This document shows, in pieces, positions 8,633-18,042 of a DNA stretch of 31,325 nucleotides (its first letter is position 1; each line of letters opens with the position of its first letter). The notes under the pieces were generated by a model, which was given only the letters and a program-made list of their open reading frames with translations, was not told the origin of the DNA and ran no database searches. The DNA comes from CAISIP01 sp031383745. Its GTDB lineage: Bacteria; Pseudomonadota; Gammaproteobacteria; Burkholderiales; Burkholderiaceae_C. The DNA lies in NCBI GenBank assembly GCA_031383745.1, contig JANMZX010000101.1, positions 1-31,325 on the forward strand, written 5' to 3'. Position numbers and translations under genes: made by a program.

Positions 8633-9556
8633 ATGGCTGCAATCACTGCAAGCATGGTGGCTGAACTGCGCGGCAAGACCGACGCACCGATGATGGAATG
8701 CAAACGGGCCCTGACCGAAGCCGAGGGCGACATGGGCAAGGCTGAAGAGCTGCTGCGCGTCAAGCTCGGTACGAAGGCCGGCAAGGCCGCCGGGCGCATC
8801 ACTGCCGAGGGCGTGGTGGCCACTGCCCGCGCCGGCGATGCGGGCGCGATGATCGAAGTCAACTGCGAAACCGATTTCGTCACCAAGAACGACGCATTCC
8901 TGGCGCTCGCGAACGCCGCGGCGATGCTGGTCGCACAACACGACCCGGCCGACGTCGCCGCGCTGGGCGCCCTGGCTTTCACCCAGGATGGCTTCGGCCC
9001 GACGCTCGAAGACGTGCGCCGGGGGCTGATCGGCAAGATCGGCGAGAACATGAGTTTTCGCCGCTTCAAGCGCTTCGCCTCGGGCGCCAAGCTGGCCACC
9101 TACCTGCACGGCACCCGTATCGGCGTGGTCGTCGAGTTCGATGGCGACGAGGCTGCCGCCAAGGATGTCGCCATGCATGTGGCGGCCATGAAGCCGGTCG
9201 CCCTGTCGAGCGCCAACGTGCCTGCCGAACTGGTGGCGCGGGAGCGTTCGGTGGCCGCTGCCAAGGCTGCGGAAGACGCGACCGCCGCGATCGCGGCCAA
9301 CAAGCCGGTGCAGTCGCCCGAGATCGTCGCCAAGCGCATCGAAGGCGGGGTGCAGAAATACCTGAAGGAGGTCTCGCTGTTCGACCAGTCGTTCGTGAAG
9401 AACGACAAGCAGACCGTGGCGCAGATGCTCAAGTCGGCGAACACCACCGTCAAGGGTTTCACCCTGTACGTCGTGGGCGAGGGCATCGAGAAGAAGGTCG
9501 ACGACTTTGCCGCCGAGGTCGCCGCGCAGGTGGCGTCGGCGAAGCAGTCCGCCTGA
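8633..9556 (+). CDS. tsf: Elongation factor Ts
   Basis: A 307-residue EF-Ts, the guanine-nucleotide exchange factor that recycles EF-Tu-GDP to EF-Tu-GTP during translation. The N-terminal module shows the signature TDAPMMECKRALTEAEGD, followed by VNCETDFVTKNDAFLALAN, where TDFV is the EF-Tu contact motif. The dimerisation and C-terminal segments (KYLKEVSLFDQSFVKNDKQT) are intact. The ATG at 8633 has GGAGAG at 8622-8627; a start at 8606 would add nine non-conserved residues and is rejected. It lies after the rpsB terminator hairpin and 61 bases before pyrH. Confidence 0.98.
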   Translation: MAAITASMVAELRGKTDAPMMECKRALTEAEGDMGKAEELLRVKLGTKAGKAAGRITAEGVVATARAGDAGAMIEVNCETDFVTKNDAFLALANAAAMLVAQHDPADVAALGALAFTQDGFGPTLEDVRRGLIGKIGENMSFRRFKRFASGAKLATYLHGTRIGVVVEFDGDEAAAKDVAMHVAAMKPVALSSANVPAELVARERSVAAAKAAEDATAAIAANKPVQSPEIVAKRIEGGVQKYLKEVSLFDQSFVKNDKQTVAQMLKSANTTVKGFTLYVVGEGIEKKVDDFAAEVAAQVASAKQSA

Positions 9557-9617
9557 CGCGCGCCAGGTGTGGCAGGCCGAAGCGCCTGCCGTTTTGAAAC
9601 AGTTCCAGGAGATGCCC

Positions 9618-10340
9618 ATGTCCGACCCCAAACCCGCTCACAAACGGATCCTGCTCAAGTTGTCGGGTGAGGCCTTGATGGGGGATGACCAGTTCGGCAT
9701 CAACCGCGACACGATCGTGCGCATGGTCAACGAGGTCGCCGAGGTCACGCGCATGGGCGTCGAGGTGGCGGTGGTGATCGGCGGGGGCAACATTTTCCGC
9801 GGCGTTGCAGGTGGTTCGGTCGGGATGGACCGTTCCACCGCCGACTACATGGGGATGCTGGCCACGGTCATGAATGCACTGGCCCTGGGTGACACCATGA
9901 ACAAGGCCGGGCTGACCGCGCGCGTGATGTCGGCGATCTCGATCGAACAGGTGGTCGAACCCTATGTCCGGCCCAAGGCCCTGCAGTACCTGGAAGAGGG
10001 CAAGGTGGTGATTTTTGCCGCCGGTACCGGCAACCCGTTTTTCACCACCGATACCGCTGCGGCCTTGCGCGGTGCAGAGATTGGCGCCGAGGTGGTGCTC
10101 AAGGCGACCAAGGTGGACGGTGTCTACAGCGCAGACCCCAAGAAGGACCCCCTGGCCACGCGTTACAGCAAGATATCCTTCGACGAGGCGATGGCCAAGA
10201 ACCTCGGGATCATGGACGCTACCGCGTTTGCGCTGTGCCGCGACCAACGCCTGCCGATCAAGGTGTTTTCGATCATCAAGCATGGGGCGCTCAAGCGTGT
10301 CGTCCTGGGCGAAGACGAAGGAACCCTGGTCTATGCGTGA
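9618..10340 (+). CDS. pyrH: UMP kinase
   Basis: A 240-residue UMP kinase of the amino-acid-kinase fold, phosphorylating UMP to UDP in pyrimidine nucleotide synthesis. The phosphate-binding motif LLKLSGEALMGDDQFGIN is near the N-terminus, GGGNIFRGVAG follows at about 54-64, and the ATP-side segment GTGNPFFTTDTAAALRGAEI is present. Length matches bacterial PyrH, a hexamer usually activated by GTP and inhibited by UTP. The ATG at 9618 has AGGAG at 9607-9611; an ATG at 9612 would sit too close to it. The next gene, frr, follows after 63 bases, the conserved pyrH-frr order. Confidence 0.98.
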   Translation: MSDPKPAHKRILLKLSGEALMGDDQFGINRDTIVRMVNEVAEVTRMGVEVAVVIGGGNIFRGVAGGSVGMDRSTADYMGMLATVMNALALGDTMNKAGLTARVMSAISIEQVVEPYVRPKALQYLEEGKVVIFAAGTGNPFFTTDTAAALRGAEIGAEVVLKATKVDGVYSADPKKDPLATRYSKISFDEAMAKNLGIMDATAFALCRDQRLPIKVFSIIKHGALKRVVLGEDEGTLVYA

Positions 10341-10403
10341 CAATGGCGCCCAATACAAGCATGGCGGGTGATGGCACCCGTCAGGAGACTGTCGGAGTAG
10401 ATG

Positions 10404-10964
10404 ATGGACATCGCTGAAATCAGGAAAACGGCTGAAGCCAAGATGGACCAGTCCATCCTGGCGTTCAAGGCCAACTTGACCAAGATCCGAACCGGGCGGG
10501 CCAATCCGGCGCTGCTCGATTCCGTGCATGTGGACTACTACGGCTCCAGCCTGCCGATCAGCCAGGTCGCCAATGTATCCCTGCTCGATGCCCGCACGAT
10601 CAGCATCCAGCCCTGGGAAAAGGGCATGGGCGCCAAGATCGAAAAGGCCATCCGCGAGAGCGACCTCGGGCTCAATCCGGCGTCGATGGGCGACTTGATC
10701 CGTGTGCCGATGCCCGCCATGACCGAAGAGCGCCGCAAGGAACTCACCAAGGTGGTCCGGGGCGAAGGCGAAAGCGCCAAGATCGCCGTGCGCAACCTGC
10801 GCCGGGATGCCAACGAGGCGGTCAAGAAGCTGGTCAAGGACAAACTCGCATCGGAAGACGACCACAAGCGCTCCGAGGTCGAGATCCAGAAGGTGACCGA
10901 TCGGCACATCATCGCCATCGACCAGCTGGTGGCGGCCAAAGAGCAGGATCTGATGGCGGTTTGA
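10404..10964 (+). CDS. frr: Ribosome recycling factor
   Basis: A 186-residue RRF, which with EF-G splits post-termination ribosomes. It begins MDIAEIRKTAEAKMDQSILA, then KIRTGRANPALLD; the Arg-rich end VVRGEGESAKIAVRNLRRDANE is the tRNA-mimic region that binds 23S rRNA. There are two adjacent ATGs, 10401 and 10404. GGAG at 10393-10396 gives 4 or 7 bases of spacing, so 10404 is preferred and gives the usual length. It lies between pyrH and uppS, as in most proteobacteria. Confidence 0.97.
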   Translation: MDIAEIRKTAEAKMDQSILAFKANLTKIRTGRANPALLDSVHVDYYGSSLPISQVANVSLLDARTISIQPWEKGMGAKIEKAIRESDLGLNPASMGDLIRVPMPAMTEERRKELTKVVRGEGESAKIAVRNLRRDANEAVKKLVKDKLASEDDHKRSEVEIQKVTDRHIIAIDQLVAAKEQDLMAV

Positions 10965-10995
10965 GGCCAGGGCCGACCTCTCCCCGTTGCACCGC

Positions 10996-11721
10996 ATGAA
11001 AAGCGCCGTTCCGAACCATATCGCCATCGTGATGGATGGCAACGGCCGCTGGGCAACCCGCCGCTTCCTGCCGCGCGTCGCGGGGCACAAGTCTGGTGTG
11101 GACTCGCTGCGGCGTTGCGTGCGCGCCTGTGCGGTGCGGGGCGTATCGGTGCTGACGGTGTTCGCGTTCTCGTCCGAGAACTGGAGTCGCCCCCAGGAGG
11201 AAGTGTCCGGGCTGATGGAGTTGCTGGTGATGGCGCTCTCCAGGGAGGTTCCCCAGCTGGTTGCGGACGGCGTGCGCCTGCATTTCCTGGGCGACCGGGC
11301 GCCGCTGTCGAATGCCGTGCGCTCGGGTCTGGAGCGTGCCGAGGCGGCGACTGCGTCCAATACCCGCCTGGTCCTCAATGTGTGTTTCAACTACGGCGGG
11401 CGCTGGGACATCGTCCAGGCGGCCAATGTCCTGGCGGCGCGTGGAGAGCCCATCACCGAGTTCAGCCTGGGCACTGCGATGCAACTGGGCCAGGTGCCGG
11501 AGCCCGATCTCATCATCCGTACCGGTGGCGAGCAGCGCATCAGCAATTTCCTGCTGTGGCAGGCGGCGTATTCGGAGTTGTACTTCTGCGAGACCCTGTG
11601 GCCGGATTTCGACGACAAGGCGCTTGATCTTGCCATCGCGGCGTATGGCCAGCGCGAGAGGCGCTTTGGCAAGACCTCCGATCAACTGCGCGATCGTGCG
11701 CCCAGCCAGCAGGCTGCGTAA
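10996..11721 (+). CDS. uppS: Undecaprenyl (di-trans,poly-cis) diphosphate synthase
   Basis: A 241-residue cis-prenyltransferase that adds isopentenyl diphosphate units to farnesyl diphosphate, making the C55 lipid carrier for peptidoglycan and O-antigen. The signature HIAIVMDGNGRWA carries catalytic Asp14, followed by GHKSG at 30-34. The second signature IIRTGGEQRISNFLLWQAAYSELYF near the C-terminus binds IPP and magnesium. Length fits. The ATG at 10996 gives a family-like N-terminus, but no clear Shine-Dalgarno sequence precedes it. It is followed by cdsA after 9 bases. Here uppS-cdsA precede dxr, whereas in E. coli dxr comes first. Confidence 0.96.
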   Translation: MKSAVPNHIAIVMDGNGRWATRRFLPRVAGHKSGVDSLRRCVRACAVRGVSVLTVFAFSSENWSRPQEEVSGLMELLVMALSREVPQLVADGVRLHFLGDRAPLSNAVRSGLERAEAATASNTRLVLNVCFNYGGRWDIVQAANVLAARGEPITEFSLGTAMQLGQVPEPDLIIRTGGEQRISNFLLWQAAYSELYFCETLWPDFDDKALDLAIAAYGQRERRFGKTSDQLRDRAPSQQAA

Positions 11722-11730
11722 GGCGCTCAC

Positions 11731-12576
11731 ATGCTGTGGCAACGCGTCGTCACGGCAGTCGTACTGCTGCTGGTACTGCTGCCTACGCTTTTCTACCCGT
11801 CTCCCGTGCCGTTCTGCGTCGTGGCGCTGCTGTTCATCGTCGCTGGTTCCTGGGAGTGGGCGCGCCTGGCCGGCTTGGGCCAGATGCAGGCGCTGGCCGC
11901 CGCCGCCGTTGCCGGACTTGCCTGTGCCGCCGCCTGGTCCGCTGGCCTGCTGGAGCTGAACCTGCGGTGGTTGTGGGTCGCGGCGAGTCTCGTCTGGGTG
12001 GTGGGCGGCGCGTACTTGCTGCATGGTGGTGCAGGCGCCCTGCGCGCGGTGCCGCGTCCGGTGCGGCTGGCCCTGGGGCTGGGGTTGCTGTGTGTCGCGT
12101 GGCTGGCGGTGGCGCAGGCGCGTGTGGCCGGCGTCAATTACCTGCTTTCGGTGATGTCGCTGGTATGGGTGGCCGACATCGGCGCGTATTTCGCCGGCCG
12201 CAGGTGGGGTGGGCGCTGGATCGCCAGGAAACTCGCGCCCAGCATCAGTCCCGGCAAGAGCTGGGAAGGGGTGGTGGGTGGCATGGTGGGTGTTCTGTTG
12301 CTGTCGATCATCTGGCGCTGGGCCGATGGCTACTGGCAGGCTGGCACGGGCAGCGCCTATACCCAACTGGCCGCCTCCCTGTCATGGCTGGCGTTGCCGG
12401 TGTTGCTGGGGCTCACCGCCATGAGTGTCGCGGGCGACCTGCTGGAGTCGCTGGTCAAGCGGGTTGCCGGTGTCAAGGACAGCAGCGGATTGCTGCCGGG
12501 CCATGGCGGCGTGCTCGATCGCCTGGATGCCCTGTTGCCGACGCTGCCGCTGGCGCTGCTGTTTTACGCCTGGTAG
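11731..12576 (+). CDS. cdsA: Phosphatidate cytidylyltransferase (CDP-diglyceride synthase)
   Basis: A 281-residue inner-membrane enzyme making CDP-diacylglycerol from phosphatidate and CTP, the branch point for all glycerophospholipids. It is rich in hydrophobic helices, at least seven by eye, beginning VVTAVVLLLVLLPTLFY. The CdsA signature is present near the C-terminus: SLVKRVAGVKDSSGLLPGHG followed by GVLDRLDAL, with the conserved Asp residues of the catalytic site. Length matches E. coli CdsA (285). It sits 9 bases after uppS and 11 bases before dxr, within the envelope-lipid run. Confidence 0.96.
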   Translation: MLWQRVVTAVVLLLVLLPTLFYPSPVPFCVVALLFIVAGSWEWARLAGLGQMQALAAAAVAGLACAAAWSAGLLELNLRWLWVAASLVWVVGGAYLLHGGAGALRAVPRPVRLALGLGLLCVAWLAVAQARVAGVNYLLSVMSLVWVADIGAYFAGRRWGGRWIARKLAPSISPGKSWEGVVGGMVGVLLLSIIWRWADGYWQAGTGSAYTQLAASLSWLALPVLLGLTAMSVAGDLLESLVKRVAGVKDSSGLLPGHGGVLDRLDALLPTLPLALLFYAW

Positions 12577-12587
12577 GCCCCGCACAG

Positions 12588-13787
12588 ATGTCCGCCCCGA
12601 AACAGATCACCATCCTCGGCTCGACCGGCTCGATCGGCGTCAGCACGCTCGATGTGCTGTCGCGCCACCCGGACCGGTTCGAGGTGTTCGCGCTGACCGC
12701 GTCGACCCGCGTGGACGAGATGCTGGCCCAGTGCGTCCGGTTCAAGCCGGTTTTTGCCGTGATGGCGTCGCCCGCGCACGGGCTGCAGTTGCATCAGCGT
12801 TGCGCGGCGGCGGGTCTGTCGACGCGGGTGCTGGTGGGGCCCGACGCCATGTCCGAAGTGGCCAGCGACGAGCGGGTCGATATCGTCATGGCTGCCATCG
12901 TCGGCGCGGCGGGCCTGGCGTCGTGCCTGGCGGCCGCACTGGCGGGAAAACGCCTGCTGCTGGCCAACAAGGAAGCGCTGGTGGTGGGCGGCGAAGTGTT
13001 TCTTGCCGCAGTTCGCACGGGCGGTGCCAAGCTGCTGCCCATCGACAGCGAGCATTCGGCGATCTTCCAGTCGCTGCCGGACGATGCGGCAACCTGGCCG
13101 CAGGTGATCGACAAACTGCTCCTGACGGCCTCGGGCGGGCCATTTCGCACCCGTGACCCGGCCACGCTGCGCGCCGTGACCCCGCAGGAGGCCTGCGCGC
13201 ACCCCAACTGGGTGATGGGGCGCAAGATCTCGGTCGACTCGGCCACGATGATGAACAAGGCGCTCGAAGTGATCGAGGCACGTTACCTGTTCGGTGTGCA
13301 GCCGCAGCAGATCGAGGTGGTGATCCATCCGCAGAGCGTGATCCACTCGATGGTGCAGTACCGCGACAACTCCATCGTGGCGCAACTGGGCACGGCCGAC
13401 ATGCGGGTGCCCATCGCGTACGGCCTGTCGTGGCCGGCGCGCATGGAGTCGGGTGCACAGGCGCTGGACTTCCAGTCCTTGTCGGCCTTGTCGTTCGAGT
13501 CCTTCCAGTCCGCTGGGCACCAGGCACGGTTTCCCGGCCTGCGTCTGGCCTGGCATGTGTTGCGGTCGCCCGCCGGAACCCCCGCCATCCTGAATGCGGC
13601 CAACGAGGTCGCCGTGGCGGCGTTTCTGGATCAGCGGATCCGCTTTGACCAGATCCATGCGATCAACGAGTCGGCGTTGGCCGCGGTGCAGGCGACAGGG
13701 GCCGCCACACTCGACGACCTGCTGGCACTCGATAGCCAGGCGCGTCGTGTCGCGGACGAACTTGTCCGCACGTGCGCGGCACCGTGA
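12588..13787 (+). CDS. dxr: 1-deoxy-D-xylulose 5-phosphate reductoisomerase
   Basis: A 399-residue enzyme of the MEP isoprenoid pathway that converts DXP to 2-C-methyl-D-erythritol 4-phosphate with NADPH; it is the target of fosmidomycin. The NADPH motif GSTGSIGVSTLDVL is near the N-terminus, LLANKEALVVGGE at about 125 and LLPIDSEHSAIFQ at about 147 include metal and substrate ligands, and MGRKISVDSATMMNKALEVIEA is fully conserved. The frame is open far upstream inside cdsA, but the ATG at 12588 gives the family N-terminus (MSAPKQITILGSTGSIG). Its product feeds the IPP used by UppS two genes upstream. Confidence 0.98.
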   Translation: MSAPKQITILGSTGSIGVSTLDVLSRHPDRFEVFALTASTRVDEMLAQCVRFKPVFAVMASPAHGLQLHQRCAAAGLSTRVLVGPDAMSEVASDERVDIVMAAIVGAAGLASCLAAALAGKRLLLANKEALVVGGEVFLAAVRTGGAKLLPIDSEHSAIFQSLPDDAATWPQVIDKLLLTASGGPFRTRDPATLRAVTPQEACAHPNWVMGRKISVDSATMMNKALEVIEARYLFGVQPQQIEVVIHPQSVIHSMVQYRDNSIVAQLGTADMRVPIAYGLSWPARMESGAQALDFQSLSALSFESFQSAGHQARFPGLRLAWHVLRSPAGTPAILNAANEVAVAAFLDQRIRFDQIHAINESALAAVQATGAATLDDLLALDSQARRVADELVRTCAAP

Positions 13788-13805
13788 CATGAGAGGGCGC
13801 AGCGC

Positions 13806-15167
13806 ATGTTGACGATTCTGGCGTTCCTGTTGGCACTGGGCGTTCTGATCGCGGTGCATGAATACGGGCATTACCGCATGGCCGTCGCCTGTGGCGTGCG
13901 GGTGTTGCGGTTTTCCGTCGGGTTTGGCCATGTCGTGTGGCGCTGGCAGCCCAAGGGTTCGGCAACCGAGTTTGTGCTGGGGGCCTTTCCCCTGGGCGGT
14001 TATGTACGCATGCTCGACGAGCGCGAAGCGCCGGTCGCGCCGGAGGACCGCCACATGGCATTCAATACCCGGCCGCTGGCCGCACGTGCAGCCATCGTGG
14101 CCGCCGGCCCGCTGACCAACCTGTTGCTGGCCGTGGTGCTTTACGCGGTGGTCAACTGGAACGGCGTGGAGCAGCCGCGCGCGCTGCTGGCCAGCCCGGT
14201 GCCGGGGTCCGTCGCCGAACAGGCCGGGATCGCCGGCGGCGAATTGGTGCAACGTGCCGGTTTCGATGGCGACGAGCCCGATGCGGTGGCCTCGTTCGAG
14301 GACTTGCGCTGGCTGTTGGCACAAGGGGCGCTGAAGCAGCGCGACGTGCGCCTGGTGTTGTCTTCTGCCAGGGGTGACGCCGCCTACGACCGGGTGCTGC
14401 GGCTGAGCCGCGTGGACACCCAGGACGTGGATGCGCAGCTGTTCCGTCGGATCGGCATCGTCGGACCCATGAGCCGGCCGGTGCTGGGTGATGTGATGGC
14501 CGGTGGCGCTGGCGCGGCCGCGGGCCTGCGCGCCGGGGACCTGGTGCTCAGGTTCGGGGCGGTGCCGGTGCGTGACGCACAGCAGCTGCGCGACCTGATC
14601 CGCGCCTCGGCACGTGCCGGCACCAGCACGGCCAGCAATTGGATCATCGAGCGTGGCGGGCGGCAACTCGAGATCGCCGTGGAACCACGGGTGGTGGACG
14701 AGGCAGGGCGCCCGATCGGCAAGATCGGCGCGGTGGTGGGTGCGCCGGTCGAACTGGTCACGGTCCAGTTGGGCCCGCTCGACGGCCTGTGGGCCGGTGT
14801 TGTCAAGACCTGGGAGGTCTCGGCCCTGACGGTGCGCATGATGGGGCGCATGTTGGTGGGTGAGGCGTCGCTGAAGAACCTCAACGGACCCCTGACGATC
14901 GCGGACTATGCGGGCAAGTCTGCCAGCCAGGGGCTGACCGCGTACCTGCTGTTCCTGGCCCTGATCAGCGTCAGCCTGGGCGTGCTGAACCTGCTGCCGC
15001 TGCCCGTCCTCGACGGAGGGCACCTGATGTATTATCTTTGGGAGGCTGTGACCGGCACCGGCGTGACCGATGCCTGGATGGAGCGGCTCCAGCGTGGCGG
15101 AGTCGCCGTGCTGATCCTCATGATGAGCATCGCTCTTTACAACGACCTGGCCAGGATCCTCGGCTGA
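13806..15167 (+). CDS. rseP: Site-2 zinc metalloprotease RseP
   Basis: A 453-residue inner-membrane protease that makes the second, intramembrane cut of the anti-sigma-E factor RseA and clears signal-peptide remnants. The first membrane helix carries the zinc motif HEYGH at 18-22, and the third ligand lies in LLPLPVLDGGH, with Asp403 near the C-terminus. Two periplasmic PDZ domains fill the middle, at about 115-215 and 220-310. The C-terminal helices include LFLALISVSLGVLNL and VAVLILMMSIALYNDLARI. Length matches E. coli RseP (450). AGAGGG precedes the ATG. It is followed by bamA, linking envelope-stress sensing to outer-membrane assembly. Confidence 0.97.
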   Translation: MLTILAFLLALGVLIAVHEYGHYRMAVACGVRVLRFSVGFGHVVWRWQPKGSATEFVLGAFPLGGYVRMLDEREAPVAPEDRHMAFNTRPLAARAAIVAAGPLTNLLLAVVLYAVVNWNGVEQPRALLASPVPGSVAEQAGIAGGELVQRAGFDGDEPDAVASFEDLRWLLAQGALKQRDVRLVLSSARGDAAYDRVLRLSRVDTQDVDAQLFRRIGIVGPMSRPVLGDVMAGGAGAAAGLRAGDLVLRFGAVPVRDAQQLRDLIRASARAGTSTASNWIIERGGRQLEIAVEPRVVDEAGRPIGKIGAVVGAPVELVTVQLGPLDGLWAGVVKTWEVSALTVRMMGRMLVGEASLKNLNGPLTIADYAGKSASQGLTAYLLFLALISVSLGVLNLLPLPVLDGGHLMYYLWEAVTGTGVTDAWMERLQRGGVAVLILMMSIALYNDLARILG

Positions 15168-15214
15168 GACCCCGGTTTCGGCCGGCCACACACGACTGTT
15201 TCTGACACGACAAA

Positions 15215-17506
15215 ATGCACTTCAAACGTATTCGCAGGGATCTGCTTTCCATCGCCGTTGCCCTCAGTTGCGCAACCGGCACCGCATGGGCGGTAGACCC
15301 TTTCACCGTGCGCGACATCCGTGTCGAGGGGCTGCAGCGGGTCGAGGCCGGGACCATCTTCGCGTCGATACCGATCAGGGTCGGCGACACCTTCAGCGAT
15401 GAAAAAGGCGCGGCCGCCATCCAGGCCCTGTTTGCATTGGGCCTGTTCAAGGACGTGCGTGTCGAGGTGAGTGGCGATGTGCTGGTGGTGATCGTCGAGG
15501 AGCGTCCCACGGTGGCCGACATCGAGTTCAGCGGCAACAAGGAGTTCGACAAGGACCTGCTGCGCAATTCGCTGCGCGACGCCGGCCTGGCCGACGGCAG
15601 GCCCTACGACCGCGCCGTGCTGGATCGCGCCGAGCAGGAGCTCAAGCGGCAATACATCAACCGCGGCCTGTATGCCGCCGAGGTGGTGACGACCGTCACC
15701 CCGGTCGAGCGCAACCGCGTCAATCTCGCATTCACGATCACCGAGGGCGACCGGGCCAAGATCAAGGAGATCCGCATTGTCGGCAACAAGGTGTTCAGCG
15801 ACTCCACCCTGCGCGACCTGTTCGACCTGGACACCGGCGGCTGGCTCAGCTGGTACACCAAGTCGGACCAGTACTCACGCGCCAAACTCAACGCCGACCT
15901 GGAGACACTGCGCTCCTACTACCTCACCCGCGGGTACCTCGAATTCCGGATCGACTCGACCCAGGTCGTGATCTCGCCCGACAAGCAGGACATCAGCATC
16001 GCCGTCACCGTCACCGAGGGCGAGCGTTTCGTGGTGTCGGCGGTCAAGCTCGAAGGCAACTACCTGGGCAAGGAAGACGAATTCAAGCCGATGATCGCCA
16101 TTCGTCCCGGACAGGCCTACAACGCGGACGCGGTAGTGCAGACCACCAAGGCGTTCACCGATTTCTTCGGCAACTTCGGTTATGCATTCGCGCAGGTCGA
16201 GGCCAAGCCGGAGGTGGACCGCGTCAACAACCGCGTGGCCATCGTCCTGCAGGCCGAGCCATCGCGCCGAGCCTATGTACGCCGGATCAACGTCGCGGGC
16301 AACAACCGCACCCGGGACGAGGTGGTGCGGCGCGAGTTCCGGCAGTTCGAGTCTGCATGGTATGACGCGGACAAGATCAAGCTGTCGCGCGACCGCGTGG
16401 ACCGGCTGGGTTTCTTCAAGGAGGTCGTGGTCGAAACCCAGGAGGTCGCCGGGTCTTCGGACCAGGTCGACCTGACGGTCGCAGTGGTTGAAAAGCCGAC
16501 CGGCAATCTCAGCTTGGGAGCCGGTTTCTCCAGCGGCGACGGGCTTGGACTCACTGCCGCGATCAGGCAGGAAAATGCCTTTGGCTCCGGCAACTCGCTG
16601 GGTGTGCAGCTCAACACCAGCAAGATCAACCGCACCGTGGTCTTCAGCACCACCGACCCGTATTTCACGGTAGATGGTGTCTCCCGTTCCATCGATGTCT
16701 ACCACCGCAGCACCAGCCCGTATTCAGATACCAACAGCTACAAGCTGGTGACGAGCGGCGCATCGCTGCGTTTCGGAGTCCCGTTCACGGAAACCGACAC
16801 GGTGTATTTCGGGGGTGGGGTGGAACGCACCCGCATCGTTCCCGGCACCAACCTGCCGGCTGCCTACGTCACCTACGCCAACCAGTTCGGGTATTCCAGT
16901 GGCACGGTGCCGCTGACGCTCGGGTGGGCGCGCGACACCCGGGACAGCGCGCTGGTTCCCAACAATGGCGTGTTCCAGCGGGTCACGGGGGAATGGGGTG
17001 TGGCGGGCGACGCCAAGTACATCACCGGCAGCTACCAGTACCAGCAGTACGTGCCCCTGAACAAGCAATTCACCGTGGCCTTCAATGGCGATGTGGGGCT
17101 AGGCAAGGGCTTGTCTGGTCTACCGTTTCCGCTGTTCAAGAACTTCTTTGGTGGCGGCCTGGGTTCGGTGCGCGGGTTCGAGCAGGGCAGCCTCGGTTTG
17201 CGGGATGCCGTGTCGGGCGCATCGCTGGGCGGCACCAAGAAACTCAACGCCAACATCGAATTGCTCACGCCCTTCCCCGGCGCCGGCAATGACCGCACGT
17301 TGCGGATGTTCACATTCTTCGACGTGGGCAATGTTTTTGGCGCGTCGCAGCCGATACGCCTCAATGAACTGCGCGCCGGTGCAGGGGTCGGCATCAGCTG
17401 GGTGTCGCCGCTCGGCCCATTGCGCCTGGCCTTGTCACGGCCGGTCAAGAAGTTCGCTGGCGATAAAATTCAGAATATTCAATTTCAGATCGGAACGTCT
17501 TTCTAA
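15215..17506 (+). CDS. bamA: Outer membrane protein assembly factor BamA
   Basis: A 763-residue Omp85 protein, the core of the Bam complex that folds beta-barrel proteins into the outer membrane. A signal peptide ends about residue 26 (GTAWA-VDPF). Five POTRA domains follow (about 27-425), with FTVRDIRVEGLQRVEAGTIF opening the first. The C-terminal barrel contains VRGF at 652-655 in loop 6 and ends FQIGTSF, with the C-terminal Phe required for barrel insertion. Length is close to the usual 760-810. The start has no evident Shine-Dalgarno sequence (the preceding bases are ACGACAAA). The stop overlaps the next gene's ATG by one base. Confidence 0.97.
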   Translation: MHFKRIRRDLLSIAVALSCATGTAWAVDPFTVRDIRVEGLQRVEAGTIFASIPIRVGDTFSDEKGAAAIQALFALGLFKDVRVEVSGDVLVVIVEERPTVADIEFSGNKEFDKDLLRNSLRDAGLADGRPYDRAVLDRAEQELKRQYINRGLYAAEVVTTVTPVERNRVNLAFTITEGDRAKIKEIRIVGNKVFSDSTLRDLFDLDTGGWLSWYTKSDQYSRAKLNADLETLRSYYLTRGYLEFRIDSTQVVISPDKQDISIAVTVTEGERFVVSAVKLEGNYLGKEDEFKPMIAIRPGQAYNADAVVQTTKAFTDFFGNFGYAFAQVEAKPEVDRVNNRVAIVLQAEPSRRAYVRRINVAGNNRTRDEVVRREFRQFESAWYDADKIKLSRDRVDRLGFFKEVVVETQEVAGSSDQVDLTVAVVEKPTGNLSLGAGFSSGDGLGLTAAIRQENAFGSGNSLGVQLNTSKINRTVVFSTTDPYFTVDGVSRSIDVYHRSTSPYSDTNSYKLVTSGASLRFGVPFTETDTVYFGGGVERTRIVPGTNLPAAYVTYANQFGYSSGTVPLTLGWARDTRDSALVPNNGVFQRVTGEWGVAGDAKYITGSYQYQQYVPLNKQFTVAFNGDVGLGKGLSGLPFPLFKNFFGGGLGSVRGFEQGSLGLRDAVSGASLGGTKKLNANIELLTPFPGAGNDRTLRMFTFFDVGNVFGASQPIRLNELRAGAGVGISWVSPLGPLRLALSRPVKKFAGDKIQNIQFQIGTSF

Positions 17507-18021
17507 TGAAGATTCTTTCTCGCCATGTCGCCACCGCGCTCCTGCTCGGTGTCGCTGCCCTGTCGGCGCAGGTCCAGGCTCAGGAGTTCCGGGTCGGGTT
17601 TGTCAACACCGACCGAATCTTCAAGGAAGCGACTTCCGCGAAGGCGGCGCAGACCAAGCTGGAGCAGGAATTCTCGAAGCGTGAAAAGGAACTGGTTGAC
17701 CTCGGAGCGTCGCTGAAGACCCTGAACGACAAGCTGGAACGCGAGGGCCCGACCCTGTCGGACAGCCAGCGCGCCACACGGCAAAAACAGCTGGTCGACC
17801 AGGACCGGGATTTCCAGCGCAAGCGGCGCGAGTTCCAGGAAGACCTCAATGCACGCAAGAATGAAGAGCTGCAGTTGGTGCTGGAGCGTGCCAACCGGGT
17901 GGTCAAGCAGGTGGCCGAGGCCGAAAAATACGATCTGGTGATCCAGGAAGCCGTGTACATCAGCCCCAAACACGACATTACCGACAAGGTCATCAAGGCA
18001 CTCAACGCCGGGGCCAAGTAA
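17506..18021 (+). CDS. skp: Periplasmic chaperone Skp / OmpH family
   Basis: A 171-residue periplasmic chaperone that holds unfolded outer-membrane proteins on the way to BamA. A signal peptide ends about residue 25 (AQVQA-QEFRVGFVNTDRIF). The middle is a long charged coiled coil, about residues 40-130, with many Lys, Arg and Glu and a central Gln/Arg-rich turn; these form the tentacles of the Skp trimer. A C-terminal strand segment YDLVIQEAVYISPKHDITD follows. The ATG overlaps the bamA stop (TAATG), so translation is probably coupled. Order bamA-skp-lpxD is conserved in proteobacteria. Confidence 0.95.
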   Translation: MKILSRHVATALLLGVAALSAQVQAQEFRVGFVNTDRIFKEATSAKAAQTKLEQEFSKREKELVDLGASLKTLNDKLEREGPTLSDSQRATRQKQLVDQDRDFQRKRREFQEDLNARKNEELQLVLERANRVVKQVAEAEKYDLVIQEAVYISPKHDITDKVIKALNAGAK

Positions 18022-18042
18022 GCGGTTGGCAGGGGCACTGGC

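Noticed and set aside
12564..15191. 875-codon open frame on - across dxr and rseP
   Set aside because: Antisense shadow of two clear genes; low-complexity His/Arg/Gln-rich translation and no family motifs.
15178..15205. Sigma-E promoter before bamA (TCTGA at 15201-15205)
   Set aside because: No GGAACTT-like -35 element is found 15-17 bases upstream, and the TCTGA would place the start only a few bases from the ATG.
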